The notes beneath the pieces are model-generated. The model did no database searches. It was not told where the DNA came from and worked only from the letters and a program-made list of their open reading frames with translations. Shown here one piece after another: positions 53,323 through 63,800 of a DNA stretch of 64,000 nt; within the stretch, counting starts at the first letter, position 1; the number at the start of each line of letters is the position of its first letter. Source of the stretch: Thalassobellus citreus (GTDB lineage Bacteria; Bacteroidota; Bacteroidia; Flavobacteriales; Flavobacteriaceae); NCBI RefSeq assembly GCF_044385915.1, contig NZ_JBISCC010000109.1, positions 3,103-67,102 of the forward strand, in the 5' to 3' direction. The position numbers and the translations under genes are program-made.

Positions 53323-53619
53323 ATGTCATCAATAGAACAACAATCTAAAGGAAAAAAAGACGGAGAAATTAGATATTTAACTCCGCTTAACATCGATACT
53401 AATAAGGCTAAGAAATATTGTATGTTTCAAAAGTCTGGAATCAAGTATGTTGATTACAAAGATCCAGATTTTTTAATGCGCTTTATAAACGAGCAAGGTA
53501 AAATTTTACCAAGACGTTTAACAGGTACATCATTAAAGTATCAAAGAAAAGTTGCTGTTGCTGTAAAAAGAGCACGTCACTTAGCTTTAATGCCTTATGT
53601 AGCAGATTTATTAAAATAA
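53323..53619 (+). CDS. rpsR: 30S ribosomal protein S18
   Basis: Binds 16S rRNA in complex with S6. The 98 aa protein has the C-terminal core YVDYKDPDFLMRFINEQGKI then LPRRLTGTSLKYQRKVAVAV and KRARHLALMPYVADL. N-terminal 25 residues are polar, as usual in flavobacteria. Placed 2 bp after rpsF and 13 bp before rplI. Confidence 0.97.
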   Translation: MSSIEQQSKGKKDGEIRYLTPLNIDTNKAKKYCMFQKSGIKYVDYKDPDFLMRFINEQGKILPRRLTGTSLKYQRKVAVAVKRARHLALMPYVADLLK

Positions 53620-53632
53620 AATACCGATAACA

Positions 53633-54079
53633 ATGGAACTTATATTAAAACAAGACGTTGAAAATTTAGGATTTAAAGACGATGTTGTAACAGTTAAGAA
53701 CGGTTATGGTAGAAACTTTTTAATTCCTCAAGGACAAGCTATATTAGCTACAGTGTCTGCTAAGAAAGTATTAGCAGAAAACTTAAAGCAAAGAGCTTTT
53801 AAAGAAAAGAAAATAGTTGATGATGCTAACAAGATTGCTGAAGCTTTAAAAGCATTAGAAATTAAGATAGCTGCTAAAGTAGGTGCAGGAGACAAATTAT
53901 TTGGTTCTGTAAACAACATTGATGTTGCTGCCGCTTTAGAAAAAGAAGGTCAAGCTATTGATAAAAAATTCATCACAGTTACAACTGTTAAACGTTTAGG
54001 TAAATATACTGCCGTAGTACGTTTACACAGATCTGTATCTGTAGATTTAGAATTTGAGGTTATTGCACAAGCAAGCTAA
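53633..54079 (+). CDS. rplI: 50S ribosomal protein L9
   Basis: Ribosomal protein of 148 aa. The N-terminal rRNA-binding domain is MELILKQDVENLGFKDD, then VTVKNGYGRNFLIPQGQA. A long alpha-helix follows (LAENLKQRAFKEKKIVDDA) to a C-terminal domain (GKYTAVVRLHRSVSVDLEF). Its end is followed 24 bp later by a strong terminator. Confidence 0.97.
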   Translation: MELILKQDVENLGFKDDVVTVKNGYGRNFLIPQGQAILATVSAKKVLAENLKQRAFKEKKIVDDANKIAEALKALEIKIAAKVGAGDKLFGSVNNIDVAAALEKEGQAIDKKFITVTTVKRLGKYTAVVRLHRSVSVDLEFEVIAQAS

Positions 54080-54097
54080 TATCAAATATTTTAGTAT

Positions 54098-54127
54098 AAA
54101 AGCCTCAACTTAGTTGGGGCTTTTTTT
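54098..54127 (+). terminator. Terminator after rplI
   Basis: AGCCTCAAC and GTTGGGGCT pair (9 bp with one G-U) around TTA, with an A-run before and seven T after. Confidence 0.8.
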
Positions 54128-54177
54128 ATTAAATTTATACGGTTTCTGTTTTTACGGAAATGTAAATCAAATTTTTA

Positions 54178-54645
54178 ATGAAATATAGTAGACTTACAAA
54201 AGAACAATTTGAAGAATTGCACCAAGAGTTTATAAACTTTTTGGCAACACAATCTATAACTGCTGATGAGTGGGCTAACTTAAAAGAAAATAAACCAGAA
54301 ATGGCTGAAATGGAACTCGACGTTTTTAGCGATTTAATTTGGGAAGGTGCATTAAATAAAGCAGAATATTTAGAACATTTTGCACCAAAACACATGTATT
54401 TATTTCGTTTAGGTGAAGAAAAAATGAATGCTATTGTTGTAAACGTAAAAAATGACATAGATATTACTACAAATGAAGGTTATAATTGGTTACGTGAAAA
54501 TTTGATGGATGATAGTGTTGAGTTTTTACAAGCCGATAAAGATTATACCGATGATAAAAATTTAGATAAATTTAAAATGATTGAACAAGGCGCTGTAATT
54601 ACTAAAGGCGAATTGTTTAACTATTTTAATAAGTTGATAAATTAA
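54178..54645 (+). CDS. Small conserved protein (DUF6495-like)
   Basis: Cytosolic protein of 155 aa, mixed alpha/beta and acidic, with no signal. The opening MKYSRLTKEQFEELHQEF and the segment FAPKHMYLFRLGEEKMNAIV look like the flavobacterial DUF6495 family. Biochemical role is unknown. It lies between the ribosomal protein operon and hisS on the same strand, with a repeat at 54651 immediately after its stop. Confidence 0.7.
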   Translation: MKYSRLTKEQFEELHQEFINFLATQSITADEWANLKENKPEMAEMELDVFSDLIWEGALNKAEYLEHFAPKHMYLFRLGEEKMNAIVVNVKNDIDITTNEGYNWLRENLMDDSVEFLQADKDYTDDKNLDKFKMIEQGAVITKGELFNYFNKLIN

Positions 54646-54650
54646 ATTTT

Positions 54651-54675
54651 GTCATTCCTGTAAAGGCAGGAATCT
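54651..54675. repeat. GTCATTCC palindromic repeat, copy 2
   Basis: GTCATTCCTGTAAAGGCAGG then AATCT. The arms ATTCCTG and CAGGAAT pair perfectly around TAAAGG. It lies 6 bp after the DUF6495-like gene. Confidence 0.65.
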
Positions 54676-54770
54676 ATTTCAATTAAAACTATTATTTTTG
54701 TCTTTCCTCTTCATACTATAACAAAGGAGTTAGTGTGATGTGGATATATTCATAACAATTCATTAAAAAG

Positions 54771-54790
54771 ATACCCGTTTTCACGGGCAT
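54771..54790. repeat. GTCATTCC-family hairpin in the hisS leader, copy 3
   Basis: CCCGT-TTTC-ACGGG (54774-54787) with outer AT/AT pairs ends 3 nt before the hisS ATG. In reverse it reads like the CCCGTGAAAACGGG core of the same repeat family. It could control ribosome access to hisS. Confidence 0.5.
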
Positions 54791-54793
54791 ATT

Positions 54794-56164
54794 ATGGCTC
54801 AAAAACCAAGCATCCCTAAAGGAACCAGAGATTTTAACCCAGAACAGGTAGCAAAACGTAATTATATATTTAATACCATTCGTGGTGCTTTTCAAACTTA
54901 CGGATTTCAACCTATTGAAACACCAAGTTTTGAGAATTCAGATACGTTGATGGGGAAATATGGTGATGAAGGTGATCGTTTGATTTTTAAAATTTTGAAT
55001 TCTGGTGATTATTTAGCTAAATCAAATGAAGAGGCTTATAATAAAAAAGATTCAACTAAGTTAACCTCAAGTATTTCTGAGAAGGCCTTACGTTACGATT
55101 TAACAGTACCATTTGCACGTTACGTAGTACAACACCAAAACGAAATAGAATTTCCTTTTAAGCGTTACCAAATACAACCTGTTTGGAGAGCCGACAGGCC
55201 TCAGAAAGGACGTTTTAGAGAGTTTTTTCAATGTGATGCTGATGTAGTTGGGAGTAAATCATTATGGCAAGAGGTAGAGTTTATACAGTTGTATGATACG
55301 GTGTTTTCTGCTTTAAAATTAGAAGGTGTTACTATAAAAATTAATAATAGAAAAATTTTATCTGGGATTGCTGAAGTTATTGGAGCAAGTGAAAAATTAA
55401 TCGATTTTACAGTCACTTTAGATAAACTAGATAAAATAGGTGAGGAGAAGGTAAAAGAAGAAATGCTTAGTAAAGGTATTTCGGAAGCTGGGATCTCTAA
55501 ACTTCAACCATTATTTACATTATCTGGTTCTTTTGAATCTCAAATAGAAAGTTTAAAAGGTATTTTGTCTTCTTCTGAAGAAGGGCAAAAAGGTATTGAA
55601 GAATTAGCTTTTATAAATACAGCTATTAAAGAATTAGGTTTAACAACAGCAGCATTACAATTAGATGTAACGCTTGCACGTGGTTTAAACTACTATACAG
55701 GAGCTATTTTTGAAGTATCAGCACCAAGTACCGTTAAGATAGGATCTATTGGAGGCGGTGGTCGTTATGACGATTTAACCGGTATTTTCGGTATGAAAGA
55801 TGTTAGTGGTGTTGGTATTAGCTTTGGTTTAGATCGTATTTATTTAGTTCTTGAAGAATTAGGATTGTTTCCAGAAACAGTTGCTAAAAATATTGAGGTG
55901 CTATTTATTAATTTTGGAGACAAAGAAGCTTTGTTCAGTTTGAAAGCCATAAAGCAATTAAGACAGCAAGGTGTTAATGCCGAATTATATCCAGATGCTG
56001 CAAAAATGAAAAAACAAATGAATCATGCAAATAAGCGTGCTATTCCTTTTGTTGTTTTGGTAGGTGACCAAGAAATAGAATCTAATACCTATACGTTGAA
56101 AAATATGGTTTCAGGAGAGCAGCTTAAATTATCTTTAGAAGCTTTGCCTAATCATATAAAATAA
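54794..56164 (+). CDS. hisS: Histidyl-tRNA synthetase
   Basis: Class II aminoacyl-tRNA synthetase of 456 aa charging tRNA-His. Motif 1 lies at QPIETPSFENSDTLMGKYGD; motif 2 is RADRPQKGRFREFFQCDADV; the histidine motif is LDVTLARGLNYYTGAIFEV; motif 3 contains VGISFGLDRIYLVLEEL. A C-terminal anticodon-binding domain starts near residue 365 with IEVLFINFGD. The ATG at 54794 is 3 nt after a hairpin. All catalytic residues seen. Confidence 0.97.
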   Translation: MAQKPSIPKGTRDFNPEQVAKRNYIFNTIRGAFQTYGFQPIETPSFENSDTLMGKYGDEGDRLIFKILNSGDYLAKSNEEAYNKKDSTKLTSSISEKALRYDLTVPFARYVVQHQNEIEFPFKRYQIQPVWRADRPQKGRFREFFQCDADVVGSKSLWQEVEFIQLYDTVFSALKLEGVTIKINNRKILSGIAEVIGASEKLIDFTVTLDKLDKIGEEKVKEEMLSKGISEAGISKLQPLFTLSGSFESQIESLKGILSSSEEGQKGIEELAFINTAIKELGLTTAALQLDVTLARGLNYYTGAIFEVSAPSTVKIGSIGGGGRYDDLTGIFGMKDVSGVGISFGLDRIYLVLEELGLFPETVAKNIEVLFINFGDKEALFSLKAIKQLRQQGVNAELYPDAAKMKKQMNHANKRAIPFVVLVGDQEIESNTYTLKNMVSGEQLKLSLEALPNHIK

Positions 56165-56192
56165 AAAAGTCCCGAACGTCAATTCAGGACTT
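56163..56192 (-). terminator. Terminator of the LamG/T9SS gene
   Basis: AAGTCC and GGACTT (6 bp, with an inner GAA/TTC) form a hairpin; on the minus strand it is followed by TTTTTTATTTT. It overlaps the last bases of hisS on the other strand. Confidence 0.6.
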
Positions 56193-56261
56193 GAAGTAAA
56201 ATTAAGTTTAATCGTAGATTTGGGTGACTAACTTCAAATTTTTAATAAAGAACTTAACTTA

Positions 56262-59200
56262 CTATTTTATTAATACTTTTTTGGATAGTTTACCATATTC
56301 TGTTTTTATTTCTATAATATAAGCACCTGTTTTTATTTGGTTTGTTTTGTATTCTATATAGTTTTTAGCAGTATTCGTGTTAAATTTGAATAATGATTGC
56401 CCTAGGATATTAAACATTTCAATAGATTCTAATGTATTAGAATTTGGGTTTTGAATAATAATACGTTTCTTTTCATTTGAATAGAAAGCTTCAATTTTAT
56501 TAGTAGATTGTTTTTCTGATGAAAGTACTTGTGCTTTAGAAAAAGTGATTTCAAAACGATTTAAATATTCACCTGCACTTAAATAGATATCATATTTATT
56601 TTCTTTAAGATTATGATGCACATCAAGTTCTTTATCATGAATAAATATTTTTAAATCATCAGAAATATTTTTAAAATCGTCTAGGACTATGCTGTTTATA
56701 CCATCATTTTTGGTGTGAATTCCAATGGGTAATATAGTTGTTTCATTTATTTCGTTAACACCTTGAATCGTATATTTTTTATCATTTAGTATCCAATACA
56801 TATCGTCTACTTGTGTGTCTATGTATGGAGCATCGTAACCCCAGTCATATCCTGATGTAGCAGAAGAATCAGCCGTAATTAAAAGTTGTCTTCGAATAGT
56901 ATTGATAGAATTAAAACCTATTCGAAGTTTCGTTCTAGTATCTGTATTTTGTTTGTAACTTGATGTTTTATTTTGTTTAGTGTTTTCAGATTTAGCAAAA
57001 ACAGAATTTATACCGTCTTCTATTTGAAAAACACGCTGACTATTATTAAATTGTATAGTACCACCATTTTCTGCTGTTACAAAGAATCCTTGAGCTACTG
57101 GTATGTAGCGACCAGGTGTTTTTGTTGGTGTTCCTCCTGTACCTACATCTGGGTCGTTTGTACCTTTTGCAGCAGCAGGTACACCTCCAGATAGTGAATA
57201 AGTTGCGTAACCTCCTTGATATTCTCTTAAAATATGAGAGCCACCTCCCCAATGTTCCCAAAAATAAAGAGTCCCATTTATGTTAGCACCTACATCTGTT
57301 CCTGTAATAGTAGGACCATTATCAGTAATAAACTTATGAGCGTCAATAGCAGACGGGTAGGGGTTTCCAACTAGGTAATCGTTTCCTGCGCTAATAGTTA
57401 AATTAATATCGCCGTTATTTGGTTTTCCTTCAAGTACGTAATTTTGAGGTGTTGAAATAGAACCGGTACCAGGACCTTTCATAGTGAAACCTTCTCCAAT
57501 TTGCATAGTTCCTGTGCTTCGAACATGTTGCCATTTAGAATAGTTGTCGCTTTGTTGGTTGCTAAATTTCCAAATCCAATAATCAGATACTGCAACAGGA
57601 GATGCTGTTCCATTATAACCCGAGGTTAAAAAGCCAACATTTGTAAATATATCTGGGAGTTTATAACTATTGTTGTTTGTTGAGTTATTAGAAAAACCAA
57701 CTGGAGATGACCAATAGTTGTACGTATAAGTATCGGCAGTTCCTTGTTGATCTTTCTCTAAAGTACCTGAACTTGTAGGTTCTAGGCTGCTTTCTATATT
57801 TTGAACTAATTGAGATTCTCCTTGTAAATCTATTTTTCCATCTAATTTTATATACCAAGAATTAAATAATTCAGAATCGCCATTAATTTCTAATGTGTTA
57901 CCGCTATCAATAATTAAACCTGTAGTTGAATGACTTGTATTTGTTTGTAAATTACCTTTTATATATACTATAGCACAATCTGGATGTGAACTATCAATAT
58001 CCCATATATTGCCTTCAAGCCAATTACTAGAATCTGACCAATTACCAGAACAAGATTCGGTTGTTACATATGGTAAAGGAGCAGTTTGGGTATCTATTAT
58101 TTTTGTGTTAAAAATTTTAGTTCCAGAGCCAACATCAATGCTCGGTGTTGATAAATCATCAATGATATCATCTTTGTATGTATCCATTCTGTAATAACGT
58201 ATTAAATGAGACCAATTTAAAGGCGTAGATGTGTTAGTGATTTCGTTAAAATCAGTAATGTCTTTAGGAATAATACTTCCACGAATTACACCAGCATTAT
58301 CTTCTATTTCTTGATGTACTATTTTGTGTAATTCATTTTTAGTAAGAGCTTTATTGAAAAGGCGAACTTCATCAATATAGCCTTTGAAGTAGTTGCTATT
58401 TGTATCTGGTTTTCTGCCAATTGTAAAGCTTGAAGTATCACTGTTAAAAGCACCACTACTAGTAGATGCCGAAGCAACTTCAACTCCATTTATATAGAGT
58501 TCAAAATCTCCAGTTGCACAATCACAACTATATGAAGTAGCAACATGTATCCATTGGTTTGTTGTTAAAGCAGAACTGCTTGTTAGGGTATTACCATCCG
58601 CATAAGCTGTAATGGTTTTATCTGAATTAAGTTGTAAATAAAACACATCTTGTCCAACAATTATTTGTGAACCAGAAGTTGTAGGGTCAATTTTAATCCA
58701 TGCCATTATGGTAGACTCGGTCCATTCATTAATAATGGTGTTTTCAGAAGCGTAATCATTTCTACCATCAAAATATAGTTGTAGTTTTTGATTGATATCT
58801 CTTGGTGAGCCAAAAACCGCATCATTTGTATCAAATAAATCTAAAATACCGTCATTATCACTATCATTTGTGTCATCAATAATACCATCATTATTTGCGT
58901 CTAAACTAGCATATAAAGTATGAGAAATATCGTTAGTTGATCCATCTGATGTTGTGTCTAAATAATCTGGAGTGCCATCGTTATCTGTGTCTGCAACATA
59001 ATACTCCCATCCAGTACCTATTGATCCTTGATTAGAATTCCCATAAGCTGTAGCCATAGTACTTCCATTAAAAAAATCATATAAATCTAATATTCCATCA
59101 GTATAATATTCTAAGGTTCCATCAGAATCTATATCAGTTTCTCTTACTGCATCAGTGTCAAGTCCATCACCAACACCATCACCTGTAATGTCTCCATCTC

Positions 59201-60725
59201 CATTTTGATAATTAGTATCAGTACTGTTTCCAGCCCCAGATTCATCTACATCAAAAATAGTATCATTATCGCTATCTAAATCTAAATAATTTGGTGTTGA
59301 ATCTCCATCAGAATCTAAAGTTGTATGCCCTTCACAAGAGTCGTGCATACCATTTGCATTTGTATCTACCCATGATGCAACACTGGTTAACATTGCTTTA
59401 CCTTCGCTATAATTTCCTAAACCAGCTTCAACAACATCTGGAATACCATCATTATCAGAATCTAAATCAAAGACATCGGCTACACCGTCGTTATCAGTAT
59501 CGCATAATGTTTGAGAAATAACAATATCGTCAATAGCTAAATCGTTACCGCCACCACCAACTTCGTTATTAATAAAATAAACATAAAATTCACTCACATT
59601 AAAAGTTAAACTAGCAGAGAATTGATGCCAACTATTAGCGGGATCTCCATTAATAGAAGGTGGAATATCTCCTGTTGCAATAGAAGCCAATACATTATTG
59701 TTTACATCTCTAAATTCAACTAATATATCTGGTCTAAGTCTAGTTGCTATACCTGGAGCTGTTGAGGTGTCTAAGTTTAAAACCCAAAAACTGTAAGTTA
59801 TTGGTATATTGGGTAAAGCTCCAATAATTGTTGCTGTGTAAAAAATACCTGGATCGTAGGAAGCATTAAACATAGCCATTCTACCATTTGTATCACCTGA
59901 TGTATGATCTTCTCCTGTGTACCAATAATTATCGGCCCAAGAAGCAACTTCTTCAACAGGAGTGTCATTGATACCATCACCATCACCAGCTTTATAATAT
60001 ACGGTATATTTTCCGTCGTTTAAATTTATTTTGTTTTGATTTGGACATTCTGTAGTATTTACACCTACTGTACCATCTTCATAACAATATGAAGTAGTGG
60101 CATCATAAGTAGTGTTTATAGTTGTTCTATTACCTTCACCAAAAGTTTCATTTAAAAACTTATAATTTGTTGTTGAAGAAATTGAAGATATTTGACAAGC
60201 AAGTTCTTCTTCAGAATCTGCAATACCATCGTTATCGTCATCTATATCTATATTATCAAGAATACCGTCACCATCACTATCAAAAAAGTTTTGTTCTGCC
60301 CGTGCTTCAATATCAAATTGATACGAAGATTCATCAGAATCATTATTTGAAATAGTTATTGTACTTGTTTTGGTACCTAATGTTAATGAATTAAAAGTAA
60401 TGGTAAACGTAGTACTGTTTCCTGCATTTACAGGGGTTGAATACGGAGTTCCTGTTATAGAGAAATCTGTAGTATTAGATAAGGAGATGTTTGTAATTAT
60501 TAAATTAGAGCCTCCTGTATTGCTAATAGAATAAGTTCTAGATATTAATGTACCAAAATTAGCTGTTCCAAAATAGGTATGGTCAATGCTAGAAGGTGAA
60601 AAATTATTATCAACAATTTCAATGTTATTACCAAGAACCTTTATTTCTTGAGCATTGATATGAGATGATAAGAAAATACTAGATATGAGTATTACAACCC
60701 AATATTGGTATTTAGTAGCTTTCAT
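56262..60725 (-). CDS. Large modular T9SS surface protein with LamG domain
   Basis: Exported protein of 1487 aa with a signal sequence (to about HINAQ). In order: a choice-of-anchor D-like Ig domain (NTGGSNLIITNISLSNTTDF), a calcium-binding TSP3 stretch (DSDGDGILDNIDIDDDNDG), a jelly-roll domain with DLAIDDIVIS at about 400, many more TSP3 repeats (DSDNDGIPDVVEAG; DTDNDGTPDYLD), and a LamG domain near 660-800 (MAWIKIDP; NQWIHVATSYS; GYIDEVRLFN). After that come beta-rich segments (SGNWSDSSNWLEGNIWD) and a T9SS type A sorting tail (IEMFNILGQSLFKFN). Probably a surface adhesin or polysaccharide-binding protein. A terminator follows at 56163 and a minus-strand hairpin lies upstream at 60839. Confidence 0.9.
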   Translation of the reverse strand: MKATKYQYWVVILISSIFLSSHINAQEIKVLGNNIEIVDNNFSPSSIDHTYFGTANFGTLISRTYSISNTGGSNLIITNISLSNTTDFSITGTPYSTPVNAGNSTTFTITFNSLTLGTKTSTITISNNDSDESSYQFDIEARAEQNFFDSDGDGILDNIDIDDDNDGIADSEEELACQISSISSTTNYKFLNETFGEGNRTTINTTYDATTSYCYEDGTVGVNTTECPNQNKINLNDGKYTVYYKAGDGDGINDTPVEEVASWADNYWYTGEDHTSGDTNGRMAMFNASYDPGIFYTATIIGALPNIPITYSFWVLNLDTSTAPGIATRLRPDILVEFRDVNNNVLASIATGDIPPSINGDPANSWHQFSASLTFNVSEFYVYFINNEVGGGGNDLAIDDIVISQTLCDTDNDGVADVFDLDSDNDGIPDVVEAGLGNYSEGKAMLTSVASWVDTNANGMHDSCEGHTTLDSDGDSTPNYLDLDSDNDTIFDVDESGAGNSTDTNYQNGDGDITGDGVGDGLDTDAVRETDIDSDGTLEYYTDGILDLYDFFNGSTMATAYGNSNQGSIGTGWEYYVADTDNDGTPDYLDTTSDGSTNDISHTLYASLDANNDGIIDDTNDSDNDGILDLFDTNDAVFGSPRDINQKLQLYFDGRNDYASENTIINEWTESTIMAWIKIDPTTSGSQIIVGQDVFYLQLNSDKTITAYADGNTLTSSSALTTNQWIHVATSYSCDCATGDFELYINGVEVASASTSSGAFNSDTSSFTIGRKPDTNSNYFKGYIDEVRLFNKALTKNELHKIVHQEIEDNAGVIRGSIIPKDITDFNEITNTSTPLNWSHLIRYYRMDTYKDDIIDDLSTPSIDVGSGTKIFNTKIIDTQTAPLPYVTTESCSGNWSDSSNWLEGNIWDIDSSHPDCAIVYIKGNLQTNTSHSTTGLIIDSGNTLEINGDSELFNSWYIKLDGKIDLQGESQLVQNIESSLEPTSSGTLEKDQQGTADTYTYNYWSSPVGFSNNSTNNNSYKLPDIFTNVGFLTSGYNGTASPVAVSDYWIWKFSNQQSDNYSKWQHVRSTGTMQIGEGFTMKGPGTGSISTPQNYVLEGKPNNGDINLTISAGNDYLVGNPYPSAIDAHKFITDNGPTITGTDVGANINGTLYFWEHWGGGSHILREYQGGYATYSLSGGVPAAAKGTNDPDVGTGGTPTKTPGRYIPVAQGFFVTAENGGTIQFNNSQRVFQIEDGINSVFAKSENTKQNKTSSYKQNTDTRTKLRIGFNSINTIRRQLLITADSSATSGYDWGYDAPYIDTQVDDMYWILNDKKYTIQGVNEINETTILPIGIHTKNDGINSIVLDDFKNISDDLKIFIHDKELDVHHNLKENKYDIYLSAGEYLNRFEITFSKAQVLSSEKQSTNKIEAFYSNEKKRIIIQNPNSNTLESIEMFNILGQSLFKFNTNTAKNYIEYKTNQIKTGAYIIEIKTEYGKLSKKVLIK

Positions 60726-60838
60726 AAGTAGGTTAATTTAGTTTGGGACTAAATTTTTGTAATATAATTACGGTACTAATATACTGTTTTTTTACATATA
60801 AACCGATTAAAAGCTTTTTTTTTCGATAAAACGCATGT

Positions 60839-60872
60839 AAAAAAGGTCTTAAATAATTTTAAGACCTTTTTT
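60839..60872 (-). terminator. Terminator after the partial surface-protein gene
   Basis: A perfect inverted repeat around TAAT (60854-60857) with AAGGTCTTAAA and TTTAAGACCTT in the arms, ending in a T run on the minus strand. It separates two large T9SS genes. Confidence 0.8.
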
Positions 60873-60895
60873 ATAAAGTAAGATTTTGTTATTTT

Positions 60896-63800
60896 TTAAT
60901 TACTTTTTACAAACCTTTTAGTCATTAATTGTTCTCCATCATTTACTTCAATAAAATATGTTCCAGCTTCTAGTCTGTCTACAATTATTTCTTTGTTAGT
61001 TTTTCCTGTCAATACAATTTGACCAAGAGAATTAATAACTCTATAGGATACAACATTAACTTTTTTGGAAAGTTTAATATTTAATACATCACCTTTAACA
61101 GGGTTAGGATATAATGAAAGCTCATTTTTTGAAATTTCGTTTAAAGTAATATCTAATGTTTTTTCAGTCCCTGTAGATGTACTAGATTTTGCACTAGCAG
61201 AATTAGAGCCAAAACCAGTAATAATAACTTGATCTATATAGATTTGATCATTATTTCCTGAAGCATCGCACCTTAATCTAAATTGAGCGTTTCCAGTTAA
61301 GTTATATTGCGAAGCGTTAAGTGTAACAACAAAATTACCAAAAGCACCATTGTTGAAATCTGTACCTCTTGCCCATGTATCAATAGTTACGAAACCAGAC
61401 CCATCGTTATATTGTAGCCAGAAATCTTCACCGTTCTCCATACTATTTGAGTAGAAATGAAAGTTAAATTCTACTTCGTTAAATGATGATAAATCAAATG
61501 TTGGTGATGTCATTGAAGATGCCACACCTGAATTATCTCTTATCCTAATTGAATAGTTTCCTTCAAATGATCGTGCAGCATCCGCTCTTCTTGCGCAATC
61601 ACTACCTCCATCAGACCAGCCATCCCAACCAGATTCAAAGTATCCTTCGTGAATTATTACATCGGTTGGTGTATTAATCACATTCACTGTTCTAGTAACT
61701 TGCGTTGCAGGATTTCCAGCGGCATCAGAAACATTGTAAGTAATAATATAAGTACCTGCTACATTAGAATTAACAGTATCACCACCAATAACAATGTTTG
61801 CAGAAATATCACCATCTTTATTATCAGAAGCTGTAGCACCTAATTCAGAATAAGTATCACCAGCATTAATATCTATAGACGTTGCTCCCGTAAGAGTGAT
61901 AACAGGTGCCGTTGTATCATTTCCTTCAACTCCAGTTAAATTTATATTATCTATCGCAATATCAGCTTGCCAAGTACTACCAACAAATCTATTAAAACGA
62001 AGTTGGATGTTTTCACCAGCATATGAGTCTAAATTCAAAGCAACGTTAAACCAAGAATTTCCTTGATTACCAGATTGGTTCCATATACTTGTCCATGAAT
62101 CACCATCATCATTACTAATTTCTAAATCGATAGTTCCCATATCAGCAGCACCATACATATGATAAGAAAAGCTAAACTCTACTTCACTTAAACTGCTAAA
62201 ATCGAAACAAGGAGAGTTTATTATAGCTCTTCTGCTAGGGTAATTGGGTGTTGAAGCTTCAACAAAGATATAATAACTTCCATCGGTAGCAGATGAAGGT
62301 CCTGTGTTTGAAGAAGGAGTTCCGCTGGCATCAACTGTCCAGTCTATATCATCTCCACTCGATTGTGTCCATGCTCCTAAGGTATTCTCAAAACTTTCTG
62401 AATATGGAAAAGATGTTATCCCACCACTACATCCAGAAATAGGATCTGTTATATTTATTGTTCTGCTAAGTTGATTGGCTGGGTTACCAGCAGCATCGTT
62501 AACACTATATGTAACAACATAAGTGCCAGCTAAATTAGTGTTTACTGTATCTCCACCAATAACAATATTTGCAGTAATGTCACCATCAATATCATCGGTA
62601 GCTGTAGCCCCTTGTTCGGTATATATATCACCAGTATTTAAGTTAACTGTAGCTGGTCCAAATAAAGATATTATTGGAGCAGTTGTATCAATAATAACAC
62701 TTACGTTTACAATTCTAGTAACTTCTGTGGCTGTATTACCAGATGAGTCAGTAACATTATATGTTATAATATAAGTTCCTACTGAATTCGTGTTAACTAA
62801 ATCACCGCCTATTATAATATTTGAAGAAATATCACCGTCAACATTATCGCTAGCTGTTGCTCCTTCTTCAGAATAAGTGCCGCCAATATTAATATTAACA
62901 GTAGATGATCCTATTAAAGTAATAATTGGAGCAGTAGTGTCAGGTATCACATTAACTGTTCGAGTTACTTCAGTAGCAGCATTTCCAGCTGCATCGCTAA
63001 CATTATATGTAATAATATAGGTTCCTAGGATATTTGTGTTAACAATATCTCCGGCTGTTATAATATTTGAAGTAATATCTCCATCTTCATCATCAGTAGC
63101 CGTAGCTCCTAATTCTGTATAAGTGTCTCCTAAATTTAAATCTATATTAGAAGTGCCGTTTAAAGTGATAGTTGGAGGAATAATGTCAGGTCCTGAACTT
63201 TCAATTATTATAGTATAATCTTCAACTTCACCATATTGAAATGTTTGACAAGAAGTCGGGGTGGCATTATATTGCATGGAAACTCTCATTCTCGTAGAAT
63301 TTTCTAAAGCATTAGTTGGAATAGTGAAGTTTCCACTAACAGTAGTTGAGTTTGTTGCAGCTTGATTAAAAACCTGTTCACCAGCGTCTGTAAAAAGACC
63401 ATTACCATTATAATCAATCCAAACAGAGTAAGCTTCATTATAAACAGTACCTGTCCATGTAGGAGTAATTGTAATTGTATATTGAGAATCTTTTGTTAGA
63501 GTAGTTGAAACCCCTGTAAAGTCAGAATAAAACTGAGCATTAGAAGTGTTGTCGATAGTATTTAATTGTACTCTACTAATATATTCATCATTAACATTCG
63601 TACTAGCAGAAGCGCAATAATTTACTGCGGTTGTAGAGAAGTTAGTTGACGCTGTATACGCAGAAGTAGATCCAGAGCATACACTTCTAACTTGCACTTC
63701 ATAATCAGTAGAATTGCTTAACCCTGATAAATTGTAAGGAGAAGAAGAAAGGCTTAAAATATCAATCCATGTAGACTCACCAATTTCTCTATATCTTAAA

